A stretch of DNA of 64,000 nt, from positions 186,001 to 250,000 of the forward strand of contig NZ_LIPV01000004.1 in the NCBI RefSeq assembly GCF_001418255.1, in the 5' to 3' direction. The DNA comes from Thiomonas bhubaneswarensis. Lineage in GTDB: Bacteria > Pseudomonadota > Gammaproteobacteria > Burkholderiales > Burkholderiaceae_C. Below are positions 53,539-62,613 of the stretch, in pieces. The notes beneath the pieces were generated by a model, which saw only the letters and a program-made list of their open reading frames with translations, was not told where the DNA came from and searched no databases. Position 1 is the first letter of the stretch. Each line of letters starts with the position of its first letter. Made by a program: the position numbers and the translations under genes.

Positions 53539-54783
53539 TCAGTGAGCGGCGCTGTTGCCTTCGATGGCGTCACTCAGCGCCTGCAGACGATCAACGATGA
53601 GGCCTTCCTGGTCGCTGAGCGAGGCCGAGAGCCGCGCCACCTGGTCGCGCTGCCCCGCGTGCACGGCTTCGAGCAGTTGGCGGGCGGTGGCGTGAATCTG
53701 CGCGTGCGGCGCTTCGAGAGCACGAAAGGCCGACAGACCGCCGAAGGCTGCCTGCCCCTGGCTGTCATACCAGCGCCCGAGGCGGCAGTTGTGATGATCG
53801 GTGACTTCGGTGGGCAGCTTGGCCTGCCTGTCCTTGCAGGTCTCCGCCAGGATGTGATTGACGAAGTCTTTGTGATCTTCCTGCGCCGATTGCAGCATCA
53901 TGCGCGTGGCGCTGGTCTGCATCTGCGTGACCTGATTGTTCATGCGCACCACGACCGACTGCACCAGGTCGAGTTCCTTGCTGGAGCTGGCGCTGGTGAC
54001 GGCGATGTCGTGCGCCTGCTGGCCGATGGCCGTGGTGTTGGACTCGACCTCGGCGGTGGCCGCCTGCACCCGGCGGGCGAGGTTGCGCACCTCGTCCGCG
54101 ACCACCGCGAAGCCACGGCCGTGTTCGCCGGCGCGGGCGGCCTCGATGGCGGCGTTGAGCGCCAGCAGATTGGTCTGGTAGGAGATTTCGCGGATGTTGC
54201 GCACGATGGTGCTGATGGCATCGACCTGTCCCTGCAGCTCCGACACCGCGGTGCCGTTGCCCTGGATCGCCCGGCCGACGTTGCCGATGGCGGTGTCCAC
54301 CGAGGTCATCGACTGGCGGATCTCGCCAGCCGCGCCATTGAGGGTGCTCACCACTTCCTTGAGCCGATCGCTGACCTGACTGACATCTTTCATGTGCGAG
54401 ATGTCGCGCCAGCTGGCGTGAAAGGCGATGACCTGTCCGGCAGGGTCGCGCACGGCGACGAAGACCAGCGAGAACGTGACTTTCCCGATCGGCATTTCCT
54501 GCACATGCTTGTCCAGGCTGCCATCGGCCAGGCGACGCAGGATGGCGCGGATGCGCTCGGGGTCTTTGTGGAACTGGTGGATCGAGTGGTGCAGGGCGCT
54601 GCGCACGTCGGCGCCTCGCAATGCGGAGTTGAGCGTGGCGTGAAAGCGCTCCATGGTTTCGCGCGCGGTGCGGTTCATGAAGAACACGGGGTTTTCCATG
54701 GCGGCGTCGGCCTCGGCCAGCATTTCGAGGCTGTCGAGCGGCTCTAACGCTTGTTGCAGATAGTGGAGGGCGGTGGCGTCCAT
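53539..54783 (-). CDS. Soluble PAS chemoreceptor with CZB domain
   Basis: This 414-residue receptor begins with a PAS-like domain (~20-130, ending ITFSLVF-like [20 protein letters not shown]), followed by the signalling hairpin ([20 protein letters not shown]) and a C-terminal CZB domain with [12 protein letters not shown] and APHAQIHA. It has no membrane helices. It is probably a cytosolic redox or energy sensor, given the PAS and CZB modules and the ODP gene next door; the signal is inferred, not shown. Confidence 0.85.
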   Translation of the reverse strand: MDATALHYLQQALEPLDSLEMLAEADAAMENPVFFMNRTARETMERFHATLNSALRGADVRSALHHSIHQFHKDPERIRAILRRLADGSLDKHVQEMPIGKVTFSLVFVAVRDPAGQVIAFHASWRDISHMKDVSQVSDRLKEVVSTLNGAAGEIRQSMTSVDTAIGNVGRAIQGNGTAVSELQGQVDAISTIVRNIREISYQTNLLALNAAIEAARAGEHGRGFAVVADEVRNLARRVQAATAEVESNTTAIGQQAHDIAVTSASSSKELDLVQSVVVRMNNQVTQMQTSATRMMLQSAQEDHKDFVNHILAETCKDRQAKLPTEVTDHHNCRLGRWYDSQGQAAFGGLSAFRALEAPHAQIHATARQLLEAVHAGQRDQVARLSASLSDQEGLIVDRLQALSDAIEGNSAAH

Positions 54784-54839
54784 GATGCGTCTCGTGAAAA
54801 GAACGTTGAATGTCGATCAGAAGATTGCGGAAGGCGGCT

Positions 54840-55592
54840 TTACTCGATGGCGCTGCCCACCTTGAGGGCGTCGAACCACTCGATGAAGCGCTTGACGTTC
54901 TGGCCGGTGTAGATTGCGCCGTGCTGCGGGGCGAGGAAGTCGATGTCCATCTTGGACACGCGTTCGCACCAGTTGCGCTTGGCGGCCATCGAGGGCATCC
55001 AGCGCTTGTGGAAATACTCGGCCGACTTGATGTGCTCGTCGAAGGCAGCCGGCGTTTCGATGTTGCGGCGGTCGACGAACGGCGCGTGGCCCACGGGCAG
55101 CAGGGCCGCGCCGACATCACCGGAAAACAGCACCTTGGCGAAGCTGTCGTACACATGGAAATTCGCCGAGGAGTGCAGGTAGTGCGCAGGCACGAACTGC
55201 AGCCGCGCCGAGCCCAGGGTCATTTCGCCGCCTTCATCGGGGATGTCGCGCAGGTCGGCATCGAGCGCGCCGTAGTGGCGGATGAACCCGCTCCACAGCT
55301 TGGGCACATACCAGGCGATGTCGGGGTTGCAGGCATTCCACAGCGGCAGGCTGGAGGCGATGTCGGGGTCTTGATGGCTGACGAAGGCGGCCTTGAGCGA
55401 ACCGGGCGGGGCGACTTCGACCAGGGCGCTGAACACCTGCGGGAAGATCTCGAATCCGCCCGGATCGAGGATCATGGTCTGATCGTCCACACTCAGCGCA
55501 TAGACGTTGGAATCGATGACGCGGCGCTCGTCCTGGTCGTAAATGATGTTCCAGTGGTGGTTGCCCTGGCTGAAAAACGGCAGCGATTTCAT
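54840..55592 (-). CDS. ODP-type metallo-beta-lactamase di-iron protein
   Basis: This 250-residue protein has the fold and ligand pattern of the FprA oxygen-reductase di-iron domain: SHQDPDIASSLPLW, PAHYLHSSANFHVYD, LFSGDVGAALL and APQHGAIYTG supply His and Asp ligands. It lacks the flavodoxin domain of full flavodiiron enzymes. Stand-alone ODP proteins in chemotaxis clusters are known oxygen sensors that act on CheA signalling. Its place between two CZB receptors and cheA supports that role. The start overlaps the stop of the upstream gene. Confidence 0.82.
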   Translation of the reverse strand: MKSLPFFSQGNHHWNIIYDQDERRVIDSNVYALSVDDQTMILDPGGFEIFPQVFSALVEVAPPGSLKAAFVSHQDPDIASSLPLWNACNPDIAWYVPKLWSGFIRHYGALDADLRDIPDEGGEMTLGSARLQFVPAHYLHSSANFHVYDSFAKVLFSGDVGAALLPVGHAPFVDRRNIETPAAFDEHIKSAEYFHKRWMPSMAAKRNWCERVSKMDIDFLAPQHGAIYTGQNVKRFIEWFDALKVGSAIE

Positions 55593-56203
55593 TCGATGAT
55601 CCTTTCGATTTGTTGGCGGTAGGCGCGCAGCAATTCCTGCACCCCGTTGACGGAGCGATCCATTTCCAGAGAGACCTGGGCAAGAGGGGCGTTGACTGCG
55701 CCCTTGAGCGCGGCTTCGATGCGGCCGTTCACCACCACATAGTCGAGTTCAGCGATGACGGACTGGAAGCGGTCGAGCGCCGTGTTCAGCGCCAGCCCGG
55801 CGCGGCGGCTGCCGGCGGCGTGGCGATCCTGCATTTCGGCATGGCGGCGCATGCGCTCGGCCAGAGCCGGGCAGTTGCCGGTTGCGGCGCTCTGAATGTG
55901 GCGCAGGCTCTCCATCTGCTGCACGTCGCGCAGCGTTTCCATGAAGTGCAGCATCAACGGGTTGATGAGCTTTTGCACGTGATCGGCAGCAAGTTGCATG
56001 GCCTGCGCGCCTTCGCGGAAGGCCTGCGCCACCACGCCATAGCCAGCGAGTTCCTTGCCGTGGCGCTTGACCAGCACCTGGGCGTTGAGCGCCTTGCGGT
56101 CGATTTCGCGCAGGCGCTTTTTCAGCGCACCCTGGAAGGCGTAGGTGGCGTCGGCCACGGCGATGAAGTCGCGGCGCAGGGTGTCGAGGGATTGGTCGTC
56201 CAT
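55589..56203 (-). CDS. Hypothetical helical protein of the chemotaxis operon
   Basis: This 204-residue protein is almost wholly helical, with segments such as ALKKRLREIDRKALNAQVLV and LRAYRQQIERIIE and many Gln, Arg and His residues. It has no membrane segment, signal peptide or recognised catalytic motif. It overlaps the ODP gene by four bases and starts 7 bp after cheA, so it is made together with both. The shape recalls four-helix bundle adaptor or receptor-helix proteins; a receptor-like scaffold or oxygen-signalling partner of ODP is possible. I do not recognise the family. Confidence 0.7.
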   Translation of the reverse strand: MDDQSLDTLRRDFIAVADATYAFQGALKKRLREIDRKALNAQVLVKRHGKELAGYGVVAQAFREGAQAMQLAADHVQKLINPLMLHFMETLRDVQQMESLRHIQSAATGNCPALAERMRRHAEMQDRHAAGSRRAGLALNTALDRFQSVIAELDYVVVNGRIEAALKGAVNAPLAQVSLEMDRSVNGVQELLRAYRQQIERIIE

Positions 56204-56209
56204 GATGGT

Positions 56210-58177
56210 TCAGCTCTTGCGTTGCACCCGGGCCAGCGCGGCACCGTCGAGGATCAGCACGACTTCGCCGTTGCCGGAGATCGTGGCGCCCTGATAGAGG
56301 GTGTCCTGGGTGGAGATGTCCAGGGGCTTGACCACCGAGTCTTCCGTGCCCATGGCCTCGGAGACCACCAGCAGGCCCTGTTCGATCAGAATGCCCTCGC
56401 TCTGGTCCTTGTTCAGGTCGATCGGGCGGTTCTGCAGCAGGTGGCCGAGGTCGATGTAGGGCACGACGCGGCTGCCATCGACCTGCACCATCAACCGGCC
56501 GGAGATGGAGTGGACTTGCGCGGGGTCGATGGCGAGCAGGTTCTCGATGGCGGCCACCGGCAGGGCGTAGGTCTCGCGCCGCAGGCGGAAATAGAGCACA
56601 GGCAGCACGGCCATGGTCAGCGGCAGTTCCAGGGTGATGGTGCTGCCCTTGCCCAAGGCGGTATCGATGTCGATGCGGCCGCGCAGCGAGGTGACGGTGG
56701 AGCGCACCACATCCATGCCGACGCCGCGGCCGGAGAGTTCGCTGACCTGCTCCTTGGTCGAGAAGCCGGGTAGGAAGATGAGGTCGAGCATTTCGCGCTC
56801 GGAAAGGCGGGCGCCTTCCTGCGGCGTGATGACGTTCTTGGCGATGGCGTGCTGCAGAATCTTCTGCGCATTCATGCCGCGGCCGTCGTCGCCCACCAGA
56901 ATCTGCACCTTGTCGCCGAGGTGATGTGCGGCCACACGCAGCACCGCCTCTTCGGGCTTGCCGCCCTGCTTGCGGCTGGCGGGGTCTTCGATGCCGTGAT
57001 CGAGCGCGTTGCGCACCAGGTGAATGAGCGGGCCGGAGAGTGCATCGACCACGGTCTTGTCGATCTCCACGTCTTCGCCTTCCAGTTCGAGCCTCACCTT
57101 TTTGCCCAGGCTGCGCGAGGCATCGCGTACCACGCGCGGCAGGCTCTGGAACAGGCGCTTGCACGGCTGCATGCGCAGGCGCATGACGGTGTTCTGCAGG
57201 TCGTTCACCGCCAGATCGGTCTCGCGAGCCAGGCGGGTCAGGGCTTCGTCTTCCTGGCCCATGCGGGCGACTGCGGCGCTCAGCCGGTTGCGCAGCAGCA
57301 CGAGTTCACCGACCTGATTCATGGCCTGGTCGAGCCGGGTGGAATCGACCCGGATGGAGGTTTCCTCCTGCGGCGCGCCGCCTGCTGCGCGCGGGGCAGA
57401 GGGTTCGGTCTTCGGAGGCGTTGCGGTCGGCGGCGCGCTGGTATGGCCCGGCGCCTGGCCGGGGCCGTGCAGGGCGTCGAGCACGCGCTCGAACTCGTCC
57501 TGGGTGATTTCGTCGGCAGGCGTCGCGGGCTTCGGCGGCGCGGGCATGGGTGCGGCACCAGGGGCCTGGCCCTGGCCATAGAGATCGTCGAGCACGCGCT
57601 CGAATTCGTCCTGGGTGATCGAATCGCTGTCTGCGGCTTCGGCGCTGGCAGGAGCGCGGCGCTCGGCGTAGAGACCGGTGCCGCCGCCATCGCGCTCGGC
57701 CTGGGTGACCCACAGGCCTTGCGTTGCTGCGCTGGGCGCGCTGCCCTGGGCCTGCGGCGAGGGTGTGGGCTCTGCGGGTGCAGCCATGGGTGGCGGCGTC
57801 TCTCCGCGGGCGAAAGCCTGGATGGTCTGCCCCAGGTCTGTCGGGCCAGGAGGCGGATTCTCGCCCCGGGCCATGTCGTCGAGCATGGCGGTGATGACGT
57901 CGGTGGCGCGCAGGATGGCGTCGATCATCGGCGCCGTGGCGCGCAGCTTGCCGCTGCGCATCTTGTCGAACAGGTCTTCGAGGTGATGGCACCAGTCCAC
58001 CATGTTCTGCGCTTCCAGAAACCCGGCGCCGCCCTTGAGGGTGTGGAAGGCCCGGAAGATGGCACCAAGAATCTCGGGGCTGTCGGGCTGGGACTCCAGG
58101 CGCAGGAGCTGATCTTGGGCCTGGCTTAGCAACTCGCGCGATTCGGCGAGGAATTCCAGCAGGATGTCGTTGTCCAT
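56210..58177 (-). CDS. cheA: Chemotaxis histidine kinase CheA
   Basis: This 655-residue kinase has an N-terminal Hpt domain with His45 in AFHTLKGGAGF, a long linker, the dimerisation/ATPase domain (NPLIHLVRNALDHGIED-type segment, GDDGRGMNAQKI, SGRGVGMDVV) and a C-terminal CheW-like domain. A normal P2 (CheY-binding) domain is not evident. Instead the linker carries two copies of ITQDEFERVLD followed by DLYG or ALHG. These resemble the CheY-binding tail of the adjacent CheZ ([13 protein letters not shown]). It phosphorylates CheY. Confidence 0.94.
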   Translation of the reverse strand: MDNDILLEFLAESRELLSQAQDQLLRLESQPDSPEILGAIFRAFHTLKGGAGFLEAQNMVDWCHHLEDLFDKMRSGKLRATAPMIDAILRATDVITAMLDDMARGENPPPGPTDLGQTIQAFARGETPPPMAAPAEPTPSPQAQGSAPSAATQGLWVTQAERDGGGTGLYAERRAPASAEAADSDSITQDEFERVLDDLYGQGQAPGAAPMPAPPKPATPADEITQDEFERVLDALHGPGQAPGHTSAPPTATPPKTEPSAPRAAGGAPQEETSIRVDSTRLDQAMNQVGELVLLRNRLSAAVARMGQEDEALTRLARETDLAVNDLQNTVMRLRMQPCKRLFQSLPRVVRDASRSLGKKVRLELEGEDVEIDKTVVDALSGPLIHLVRNALDHGIEDPASRKQGGKPEEAVLRVAAHHLGDKVQILVGDDGRGMNAQKILQHAIAKNVITPQEGARLSEREMLDLIFLPGFSTKEQVSELSGRGVGMDVVRSTVTSLRGRIDIDTALGKGSTITLELPLTMAVLPVLYFRLRRETYALPVAAIENLLAIDPAQVHSISGRLMVQVDGSRVVPYIDLGHLLQNRPIDLNKDQSEGILIEQGLLVVSEAMGTEDSVVKPLDISTQDTLYQGATISGNGEVVLILDGAALARVQRKS

Positions 58178-58194
58178 GATGGCGGGCGTTGGGT

Positions 58195-58710
58195 TCAGAT
58201 GCCGAGGTCGCGCAGCAGGGCGTCCACGTCGTCCTGGGCAAAGGTGGGTCCGGCGTAGGTGGGCACGCCGTTGTGGGGCGCAGCTTGTTCGGTGGACGGG
58301 GCAGTCTGGGCGTCTGGCGCGGCCTGAAGATGCGGCCCGAGTTGTTCCACCGCGTTGCGGATGCGCTGTTCGACGGCCTGTAGCAGGTGAATGGTTTTCT
58401 TTAAGCGCTGGCCCGCCAGATCCTGCCCCTGCTGGCTGGCGAGAATGGTGTGGAACTGGCGTTCGAGCCGGTCGAGGCGGTCGTCGATGAAGCCGCCATG
58501 CGTGGCGCGGATGGCGGCGATTTCCGAAAAGCCGTTCTCCACGGCTTCGAGCGTGGCCATGGCCTGGGTCTCGGTCAGCCGCAGGGCCTCTTCCAGAGGA
58601 TGGCTGGCCTCGGGCAGATCGCTGGAGGCGGCCATGATGCGGCGCACGCCTTCGTGCAGCAGGGCGTCGGCCTCGGTCAGGCTGTGCAGCGCGGTGGCCT
58701 GCGCATTCAT
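58195..58710 (-). CDS. cheZ: CheY phosphatase CheZ
   Basis: This 171-residue protein is helical, with the catalytic Gln in [20 protein letters not shown], a flexible proline/alanine linker and the C-terminal CheY-binding peptide [15 protein letters not shown]. It removes phosphate from CheY. It is somewhat shorter than typical CheZ (about 200 or more), mainly in the N-terminal helix. It overlaps the cheY stop by four bases. Confidence 0.9.
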   Translation of the reverse strand: MNAQATALHSLTEADALLHEGVRRIMAASSDLPEASHPLEEALRLTETQAMATLEAVENGFSEIAAIRATHGGFIDDRLDRLERQFHTILASQQGQDLAGQRLKKTIHLLQAVEQRIRNAVEQLGPHLQAAPDAQTAPSTEQAAPHNGVPTYAGPTFAQDDVDALLRDLGI

Positions 58711-59111
58711 GTGTTGGCTCCTGCCGCCGCGTTCAGACGCGCCATGATGGCGTCGAGCTTTTCCTTCAGGGTCTGCGCGGTGAAGGGTTTGACGATGTAG
58801 CCGTTGACCCCGGCCTGGGCGGCGGCCACGATGTTTTCTTTTTTGGCCTCGGCCGTGACCATCAGCACCGGCAGGCTGCGGATGGCCGGGTTGTCGCTGG
58901 CGCGGATGAGCTTGAGCAGGTCGATCCCCTGCATCACCGGCATGTTCCAGTCGGTAACGACGAACTCAATGCCGCCCGCCTGCAGGCGGCGCCAGGCTTC
59001 TTCGCCGTTCTCCGCTTCGTCGATGTTGCCGGTGACGTAGCCGGTCTGCATGAGCAGGCCGCGCACGATGCGGCGCATGGTGGGGAAGTCGTCAACAACC
59101 AGGAATTTCAA
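58707..59111 (-). CDS. cheY: Chemotaxis response regulator CheY
   Basis: The ~134-residue single-domain receiver reads [15 protein letters not shown] at the N terminus, with phospho-acceptor Asp in [12 protein letters not shown], Thr in VTAEAKKEN and Lys in YIVKPFT. It binds the flagellar motor when phosphorylated. TTG 59111 is chosen because it places the family N terminus correctly, has GAGG upstream and lies downstream of the sigma-28-like promoter; an in-frame TTG at 59159 overlaps that promoter. Confidence 0.92.
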   Translation of the reverse strand: MKFLVVDDFPTMRRIVRGLLMQTGYVTGNIDEAENGEEAWRRLQAGGIEFVVTDWNMPVMQGIDLLKLIRASDNPAIRSLPVLMVTAEAKKENIVAAAQAGVNGYIVKPFTAQTLKEKLDAIMARLNAAAGANT

Positions 59112-59145
59112 GGTGGGCCTCGCGAAGGTTCGTCGTTCGCATGGT

Positions 59146-59172
59146 GTAACGGCACGCAAGCGGCGAACTTGA
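59146..59172 (-). promoter_or_regulatory. Sigma-28 (FliA) promoter for the che operon
   Basis: On the minus strand TCAAGTTC, an 11-base spacer and GCCGTTAC fit TAAAGTTT-N11-GCCGATAA. It lies about 35 bp before cheY. It would place the chemotaxis operon under FliA, encoded at 39033. Confidence 0.65.
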
Positions 59173-59271
59173 ATCGGTGGCCGATCCTCGAATCACGAAT
59201 CTCGATCTGATTTGCCTCAGGTCAACCAGTGCTGAAACGACCCTTGCTGGCGCCTGAGAAAGATCAATAGC

Positions 59272-61365
59272 ATGTCGGCCATGTATGAAAAGTTGAATAT
59301 CTCCAGGGAGCCCGACTCGCCCGAGCAACTGTCGGCCTTGCGCGCCTTGCTGGCTGCCGTGCAGCCCGAACTGCAGGCGATCGTGGGCAGCTTCATTCAC
59401 CGCTTCTACGAGCAGTTGTTGAAGCAGCCCCGCTTTGCCCGGGTGCTGAACCTGTTGTCCGAGGCCGAGTTCGCCCGGCTGCGCCAGAACCAGGAGCGCC
59501 ATTTGCGCAGCCTGTTCCAGCCCCGCAACGAGGCGGCCGCCAGAGTCGCGCGGCATGTGGGGCGGGTCCATGCGCTCGTCGGACTGGAGGCCTCCTGGCT
59601 GACCGAGTCCTTCGGGCTCTACACTCGACTGCTGATCATGCACTTTGCCGGGCGGGTGGACGCCTCCGAGCGGGTGGCCTTGCTGAGTTATTTCGTCACG
59701 CGGCTGCAGGACGAATTGCAGTGGCAGATCGAGGGGCATGAGGAAATCGGCCGCCAACTCGACGCCGCTCTGGCTCGCATCGACGCGGCCATCCTGAGTG
59801 CGCACACGCTGAGCGATCTGTTGCGCTCGGTGCTGGGCGCGCTGGAAAACATCGAAGGCGTGGTCGCAGGCACGCTGGGTCGGCCCGACGCGGCGGGTGT
59901 GCTGCAGTTCGAGCATGCCTTCGGCAGTCGCTTCAAGACGCTCTACCTCGACCGGATCGGCACCGATGCCGTGGAGGGCACCACGGTGCGCGGCGATTCG
60001 GCGCAGGGGCTGGGCGCCTCGGGCCGGGCCTGGCGCAGCCGCGAGGTGCAATACACCGCGGCTTATGCCACCGACCCCGCGATCCAGCCCTGGAAGCAAC
60101 TGGCGGGCGAACTGGGCATACGCAGCGCCGTGTCCATTCCCATTCTGGACGTATCGGGCCAGCCCATGGCCCTGATGGATCTGTACAGCAGCTATCCCGG
60201 CTTCTTCACTAGCGCGGACCGCCGGGTGTTCGTCGAGCATCTGCAGCGAGTGCTCGGTCTGGCCTTCGCCCGCCACGCCAGCAGTCCCTCGGGTGTGGTG
60301 CCCTACGCGCGGCGGCAGTTCTATGTCGATCTGCTCGATCGCGGTGGTCTGCAGATGCTTTACCAGCCCGTCATCAACCTCGGCACGGGCCGGCCCGAGA
60401 AATTCGAGGCCCTGGCGCGGTTGAAGCGGCCGGATGGCGACGGCCTCATTTCACCGCTGGAGTTTCTGCCGGTGCTGGGCGCGAAGGATATGTGGCATCT
60501 CTTCAGCCGCGGACTGGAGCAGGCCCTGCTCGCGCGCCATCGCTGGGCCGCGCAGGGCGTGGACGTCGACGTGTCGGTGAACATGCCGCCCGCGGCGCTG
60601 AGCGATGCGCGCTACGTCGAGCGGGTCGAGCAGTTGCTGCGCAGTCATCCCACAGACCCGAAGCGGCTCACCCTGGAACTGCTCGAAAGCGGCGACCTCG
60701 ACCTATCAGAACGGCGCGACGCCCTGCTGGCGCGGTTCCGCGCCACCGGGGTGCGGCTGGCGGAAGACGATCTGGGTTCGGGCTACAGCTCCCTGCTGCG
60801 GCTCGACAGCTTTCCGTTCGACGAGGTCAAGATCGATCAGGGTCTGCTCGGTGGGCTGGGCAAGGCGCCTCGGCGCGCGCTCGATTTCATTCAGCATCTC
60901 ACCCGGCTGGCGCACGATCTGGGCAGCGCCGTGGTGGTCGAGGGCCTGGAATCGCCCGGGCTGGTGGAGGCGGCGATCATTCTGCAGGCCGATGCGGGGC
61001 AGGGCTACGGCCTGGCACGGCCCATGCCGGCCGACGCGGTGGTGGAGTGGGTGCGCGGCTTTCGGTTGTCCATCGACCGTGAGCACCCGCGCACGGCCCT
61101 GGGCATCTACGCCGCCCACCTGCTGTGGGAGCGTCGGCTGGCCTACATGAGCCCCTGGCCTGATGTGCTGCCGCTGGCTGCCCGTGCCGCGACCGCGCTG
61201 CATGACTACATCGAACGTGAAGGGCTTGAGGGGAGCCCGCTGCATCTGGCCTTTCTCCGCCTGATCAACGCGCTGGCCGAGGGCGTGGACAAGCCCGCCT
61301 TCACCCAGGCGCAGGAGGACATGCGCAGACAGCTCGACCTGCTGGTGCGTGCCGAATTGGCGTGA
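59272..61365 (+). CDS. Globin-sensor/GAF/EAL c-di-GMP phosphodiesterase
   Basis: This 697-residue soluble protein starts with a globin-sensor-like helical domain (~10-165, with ERHLRSLFQP and GRVHALVGLEASWLTESFG), then GAF (~180-340) and EAL (~350-610), plus ~85 helical residues. EAL residues are present (FEALARL, SVNMPP, TLELLES, DDLGSGYSS, VKIDQG, VVEGLE, GQGYGLARP), so hydrolysis of c-di-GMP is expected. If the globin binds heme, oxygen or NO could gate it. It is divergent from the che operon and repeats the C-terminal architecture of the 1507-residue protein at 44766. Confidence 0.88.
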   Translation: MSAMYEKLNISREPDSPEQLSALRALLAAVQPELQAIVGSFIHRFYEQLLKQPRFARVLNLLSEAEFARLRQNQERHLRSLFQPRNEAAARVARHVGRVHALVGLEASWLTESFGLYTRLLIMHFAGRVDASERVALLSYFVTRLQDELQWQIEGHEEIGRQLDAALARIDAAILSAHTLSDLLRSVLGALENIEGVVAGTLGRPDAAGVLQFEHAFGSRFKTLYLDRIGTDAVEGTTVRGDSAQGLGASGRAWRSREVQYTAAYATDPAIQPWKQLAGELGIRSAVSIPILDVSGQPMALMDLYSSYPGFFTSADRRVFVEHLQRVLGLAFARHASSPSGVVPYARRQFYVDLLDRGGLQMLYQPVINLGTGRPEKFEALARLKRPDGDGLISPLEFLPVLGAKDMWHLFSRGLEQALLARHRWAAQGVDVDVSVNMPPAALSDARYVERVEQLLRSHPTDPKRLTLELLESGDLDLSERRDALLARFRATGVRLAEDDLGSGYSSLLRLDSFPFDEVKIDQGLLGGLGKAPRRALDFIQHLTRLAHDLGSAVVVEGLESPGLVEAAIILQADAGQGYGLARPMPADAVVEWVRGFRLSIDREHPRTALGIYAAHLLWERRLAYMSPWPDVLPLAARAATALHDYIEREGLEGSPLHLAFLRLINALAEGVDKPAFTQAQEDMRRQLDLLVRAELA

Positions 61366-61485
61366 GCAGCAAGCGCGGGGGTCGGGCCGGTGAGCGACAC
61401 CCGGCCATGACGGGCGATTCGGGGTGGCCTTAAGATGGCGCCAGACCGGCTCCGGCCCGGTTTGCCAAAAAAGTCACACTTCCCC

Positions 61486-61512
61486 TAAAGTTCGTCTCAA
61501 GCGTGCCGTTGA
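61486..61512 (+). promoter_or_regulatory. Sigma-28 (FliA) promoter for flgM
   Basis: TAAAGTTC, an 11-base spacer and GCCGTTGA match the FliA consensus very well. It lies 26 bp before flgM. It suggests the usual feedback loop in which FliA drives its own anti-sigma factor. Confidence 0.75.
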
Positions 61513-61538
61513 GCTCTCCAACAGGAGAGAATGCCACC

Positions 61539-61889
61539 ATGATTCCCATCCAGAACGCCTCCCTTTCCAGTGCTTCGACCGCCACCAGCGGAACGACGGC
61601 CGCATCGCGCCGAGCTGGTGCTGGGTCGGCTGGCGCTGCCGGGCAAGCAGGGCAGACCAACCCGTCCGCTGGGCCGTCCACCGAGCAGGTCTCCATTTCA
61701 GGCGCCGGGCAGATGCTCCATCTCGCGAGTACCCAGGGCATCACCCCTCCGGCGAGCGATGCGCGCATCAGCGAACTGCGCAGCGCCATCGCCAGCGGGC
61801 AATACGTCGTGGACCCGCAGCGCATTGCTCAGGGGCTGCTGCAGGACAGCCAGGCCCTGATCGGCGCCAGCAAGCCCGCGGGCCGATAA
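61539..61889 (+). CDS. flgM: Anti-sigma-28 factor FlgM
   Basis: This 116-residue protein has a disordered Ser/Ala/Gly-rich N-terminal half and the FlgM C-terminal sigma-binding region ARISELRSAIASGQYVVDPQ followed by RIAQGLL. It holds FliA inactive until it is exported through the completed hook. An AGGAGAGA site precedes it. It is followed by flgN, the standard pair. Confidence 0.92.
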   Translation: MIPIQNASLSSASTATSGTTAASRRAGAGSAGAAGQAGQTNPSAGPSTEQVSISGAGQMLHLASTQGITPPASDARISELRSAIASGQYVVDPQRIAQGLLQDSQALIGASKPAGR

Positions 61890-61918
61890 GCCTGCGTGTC
61901 AATGATTGACGCCGGGCC

Positions 61919-62338
61919 ATGTCGCAGACCATCGACAGCCTTCTTCACCAGCAGCTCGAGCGGCTGCACGCGCTCGATCGTCTGCTGATGGAAGAACACG
62001 CCTGTCTGCTGCAGGCGGCAGCCGACCGGTTGCCCGAGCTGACCGAGCGGAAAAACGCGCTGATGGCCGAGCTCGAGACGCTCGAGCGCGATCGCCTGCG
62101 TCAATTCGCGGCGGTGGCAGACGCTGCCGCCAGTGCATCGTGGGGGCAGGTTCAGGCCCTGGCCCGACAGGTTGCGGCGGCGAACCAGCGCAACGGGGTC
62201 ATGATCTCGGCGCTGGTGCGCAGCACCGAGGGCGCGCTGCAGATCCTGCGGGGCGTTCCCGACAGCGTCGATCTCTATGGCTCTCATGGGCAGGGCCAGT
62301 CCGGCAGCGGTTCGGCCCGGTTGCTGGTCAGCGCCTGA
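61919..62338 (+). CDS. flgN: Flagellar export chaperone FlgN
   Basis: This 139-residue, mostly helical protein fits the FlgN family, including LLQAAADRLPELTERKNALM and the ARQVAAANQRNGVMISALVR segment. FlgN chaperones the hook-associated proteins FlgK and FlgL. It lies 30 bp after flgM. Confidence 0.85.
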   Translation: MSQTIDSLLHQQLERLHALDRLLMEEHACLLQAAADRLPELTERKNALMAELETLERDRLRQFAAVADAAASASWGQVQALARQVAAANQRNGVMISALVRSTEGALQILRGVPDSVDLYGSHGQGQSGSGSARLLVSA

Positions 62339-62373
62339 TACCGGCGTTCGCGCGGACTTTGGCAGATTGATGC

Positions 62374-62613
62374 ATGCTCATTCTGACGCGACGCCCCGGT
62401 GAGGCCATACGAATCGGGGACAACATCCGTCTGGTCGTACTCCAGTCCGCGCCGGGCAAGGTTCGCATCGGCATCGAGGGGCCAATAGATCTGCGCATCC
62501 TGCGTGAAGAACTCTATGCCCAGATTCTCCAGGGCAATCAGGCTGCGGTCGCGCCGCAAGGCCTGTCCATCGACCAATGGGTGAACCCCGCTTCCCAGGG
62601 AGAAACGTCTTGA
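62374..62613 (+). CDS. csrA: RNA-binding global regulator CsrA
   Basis: The 79-residue protein starts MLILTRRPGEAIRIGDNIRL and contains VRIGIEGPIDLRILREELY, the conserved RNA-binding dimer fold. CsrA binds GGA motifs in mRNA leaders. It has a ~15-residue C-terminal tail beyond the usual end. The stop overlaps the fliW start (TTGA), so both are made together. Confidence 0.93.
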   Translation: MLILTRRPGEAIRIGDNIRLVVLQSAPGKVRIGIEGPIDLRILREELYAQILQGNQAAVAPQGLSIDQWVNPASQGETS

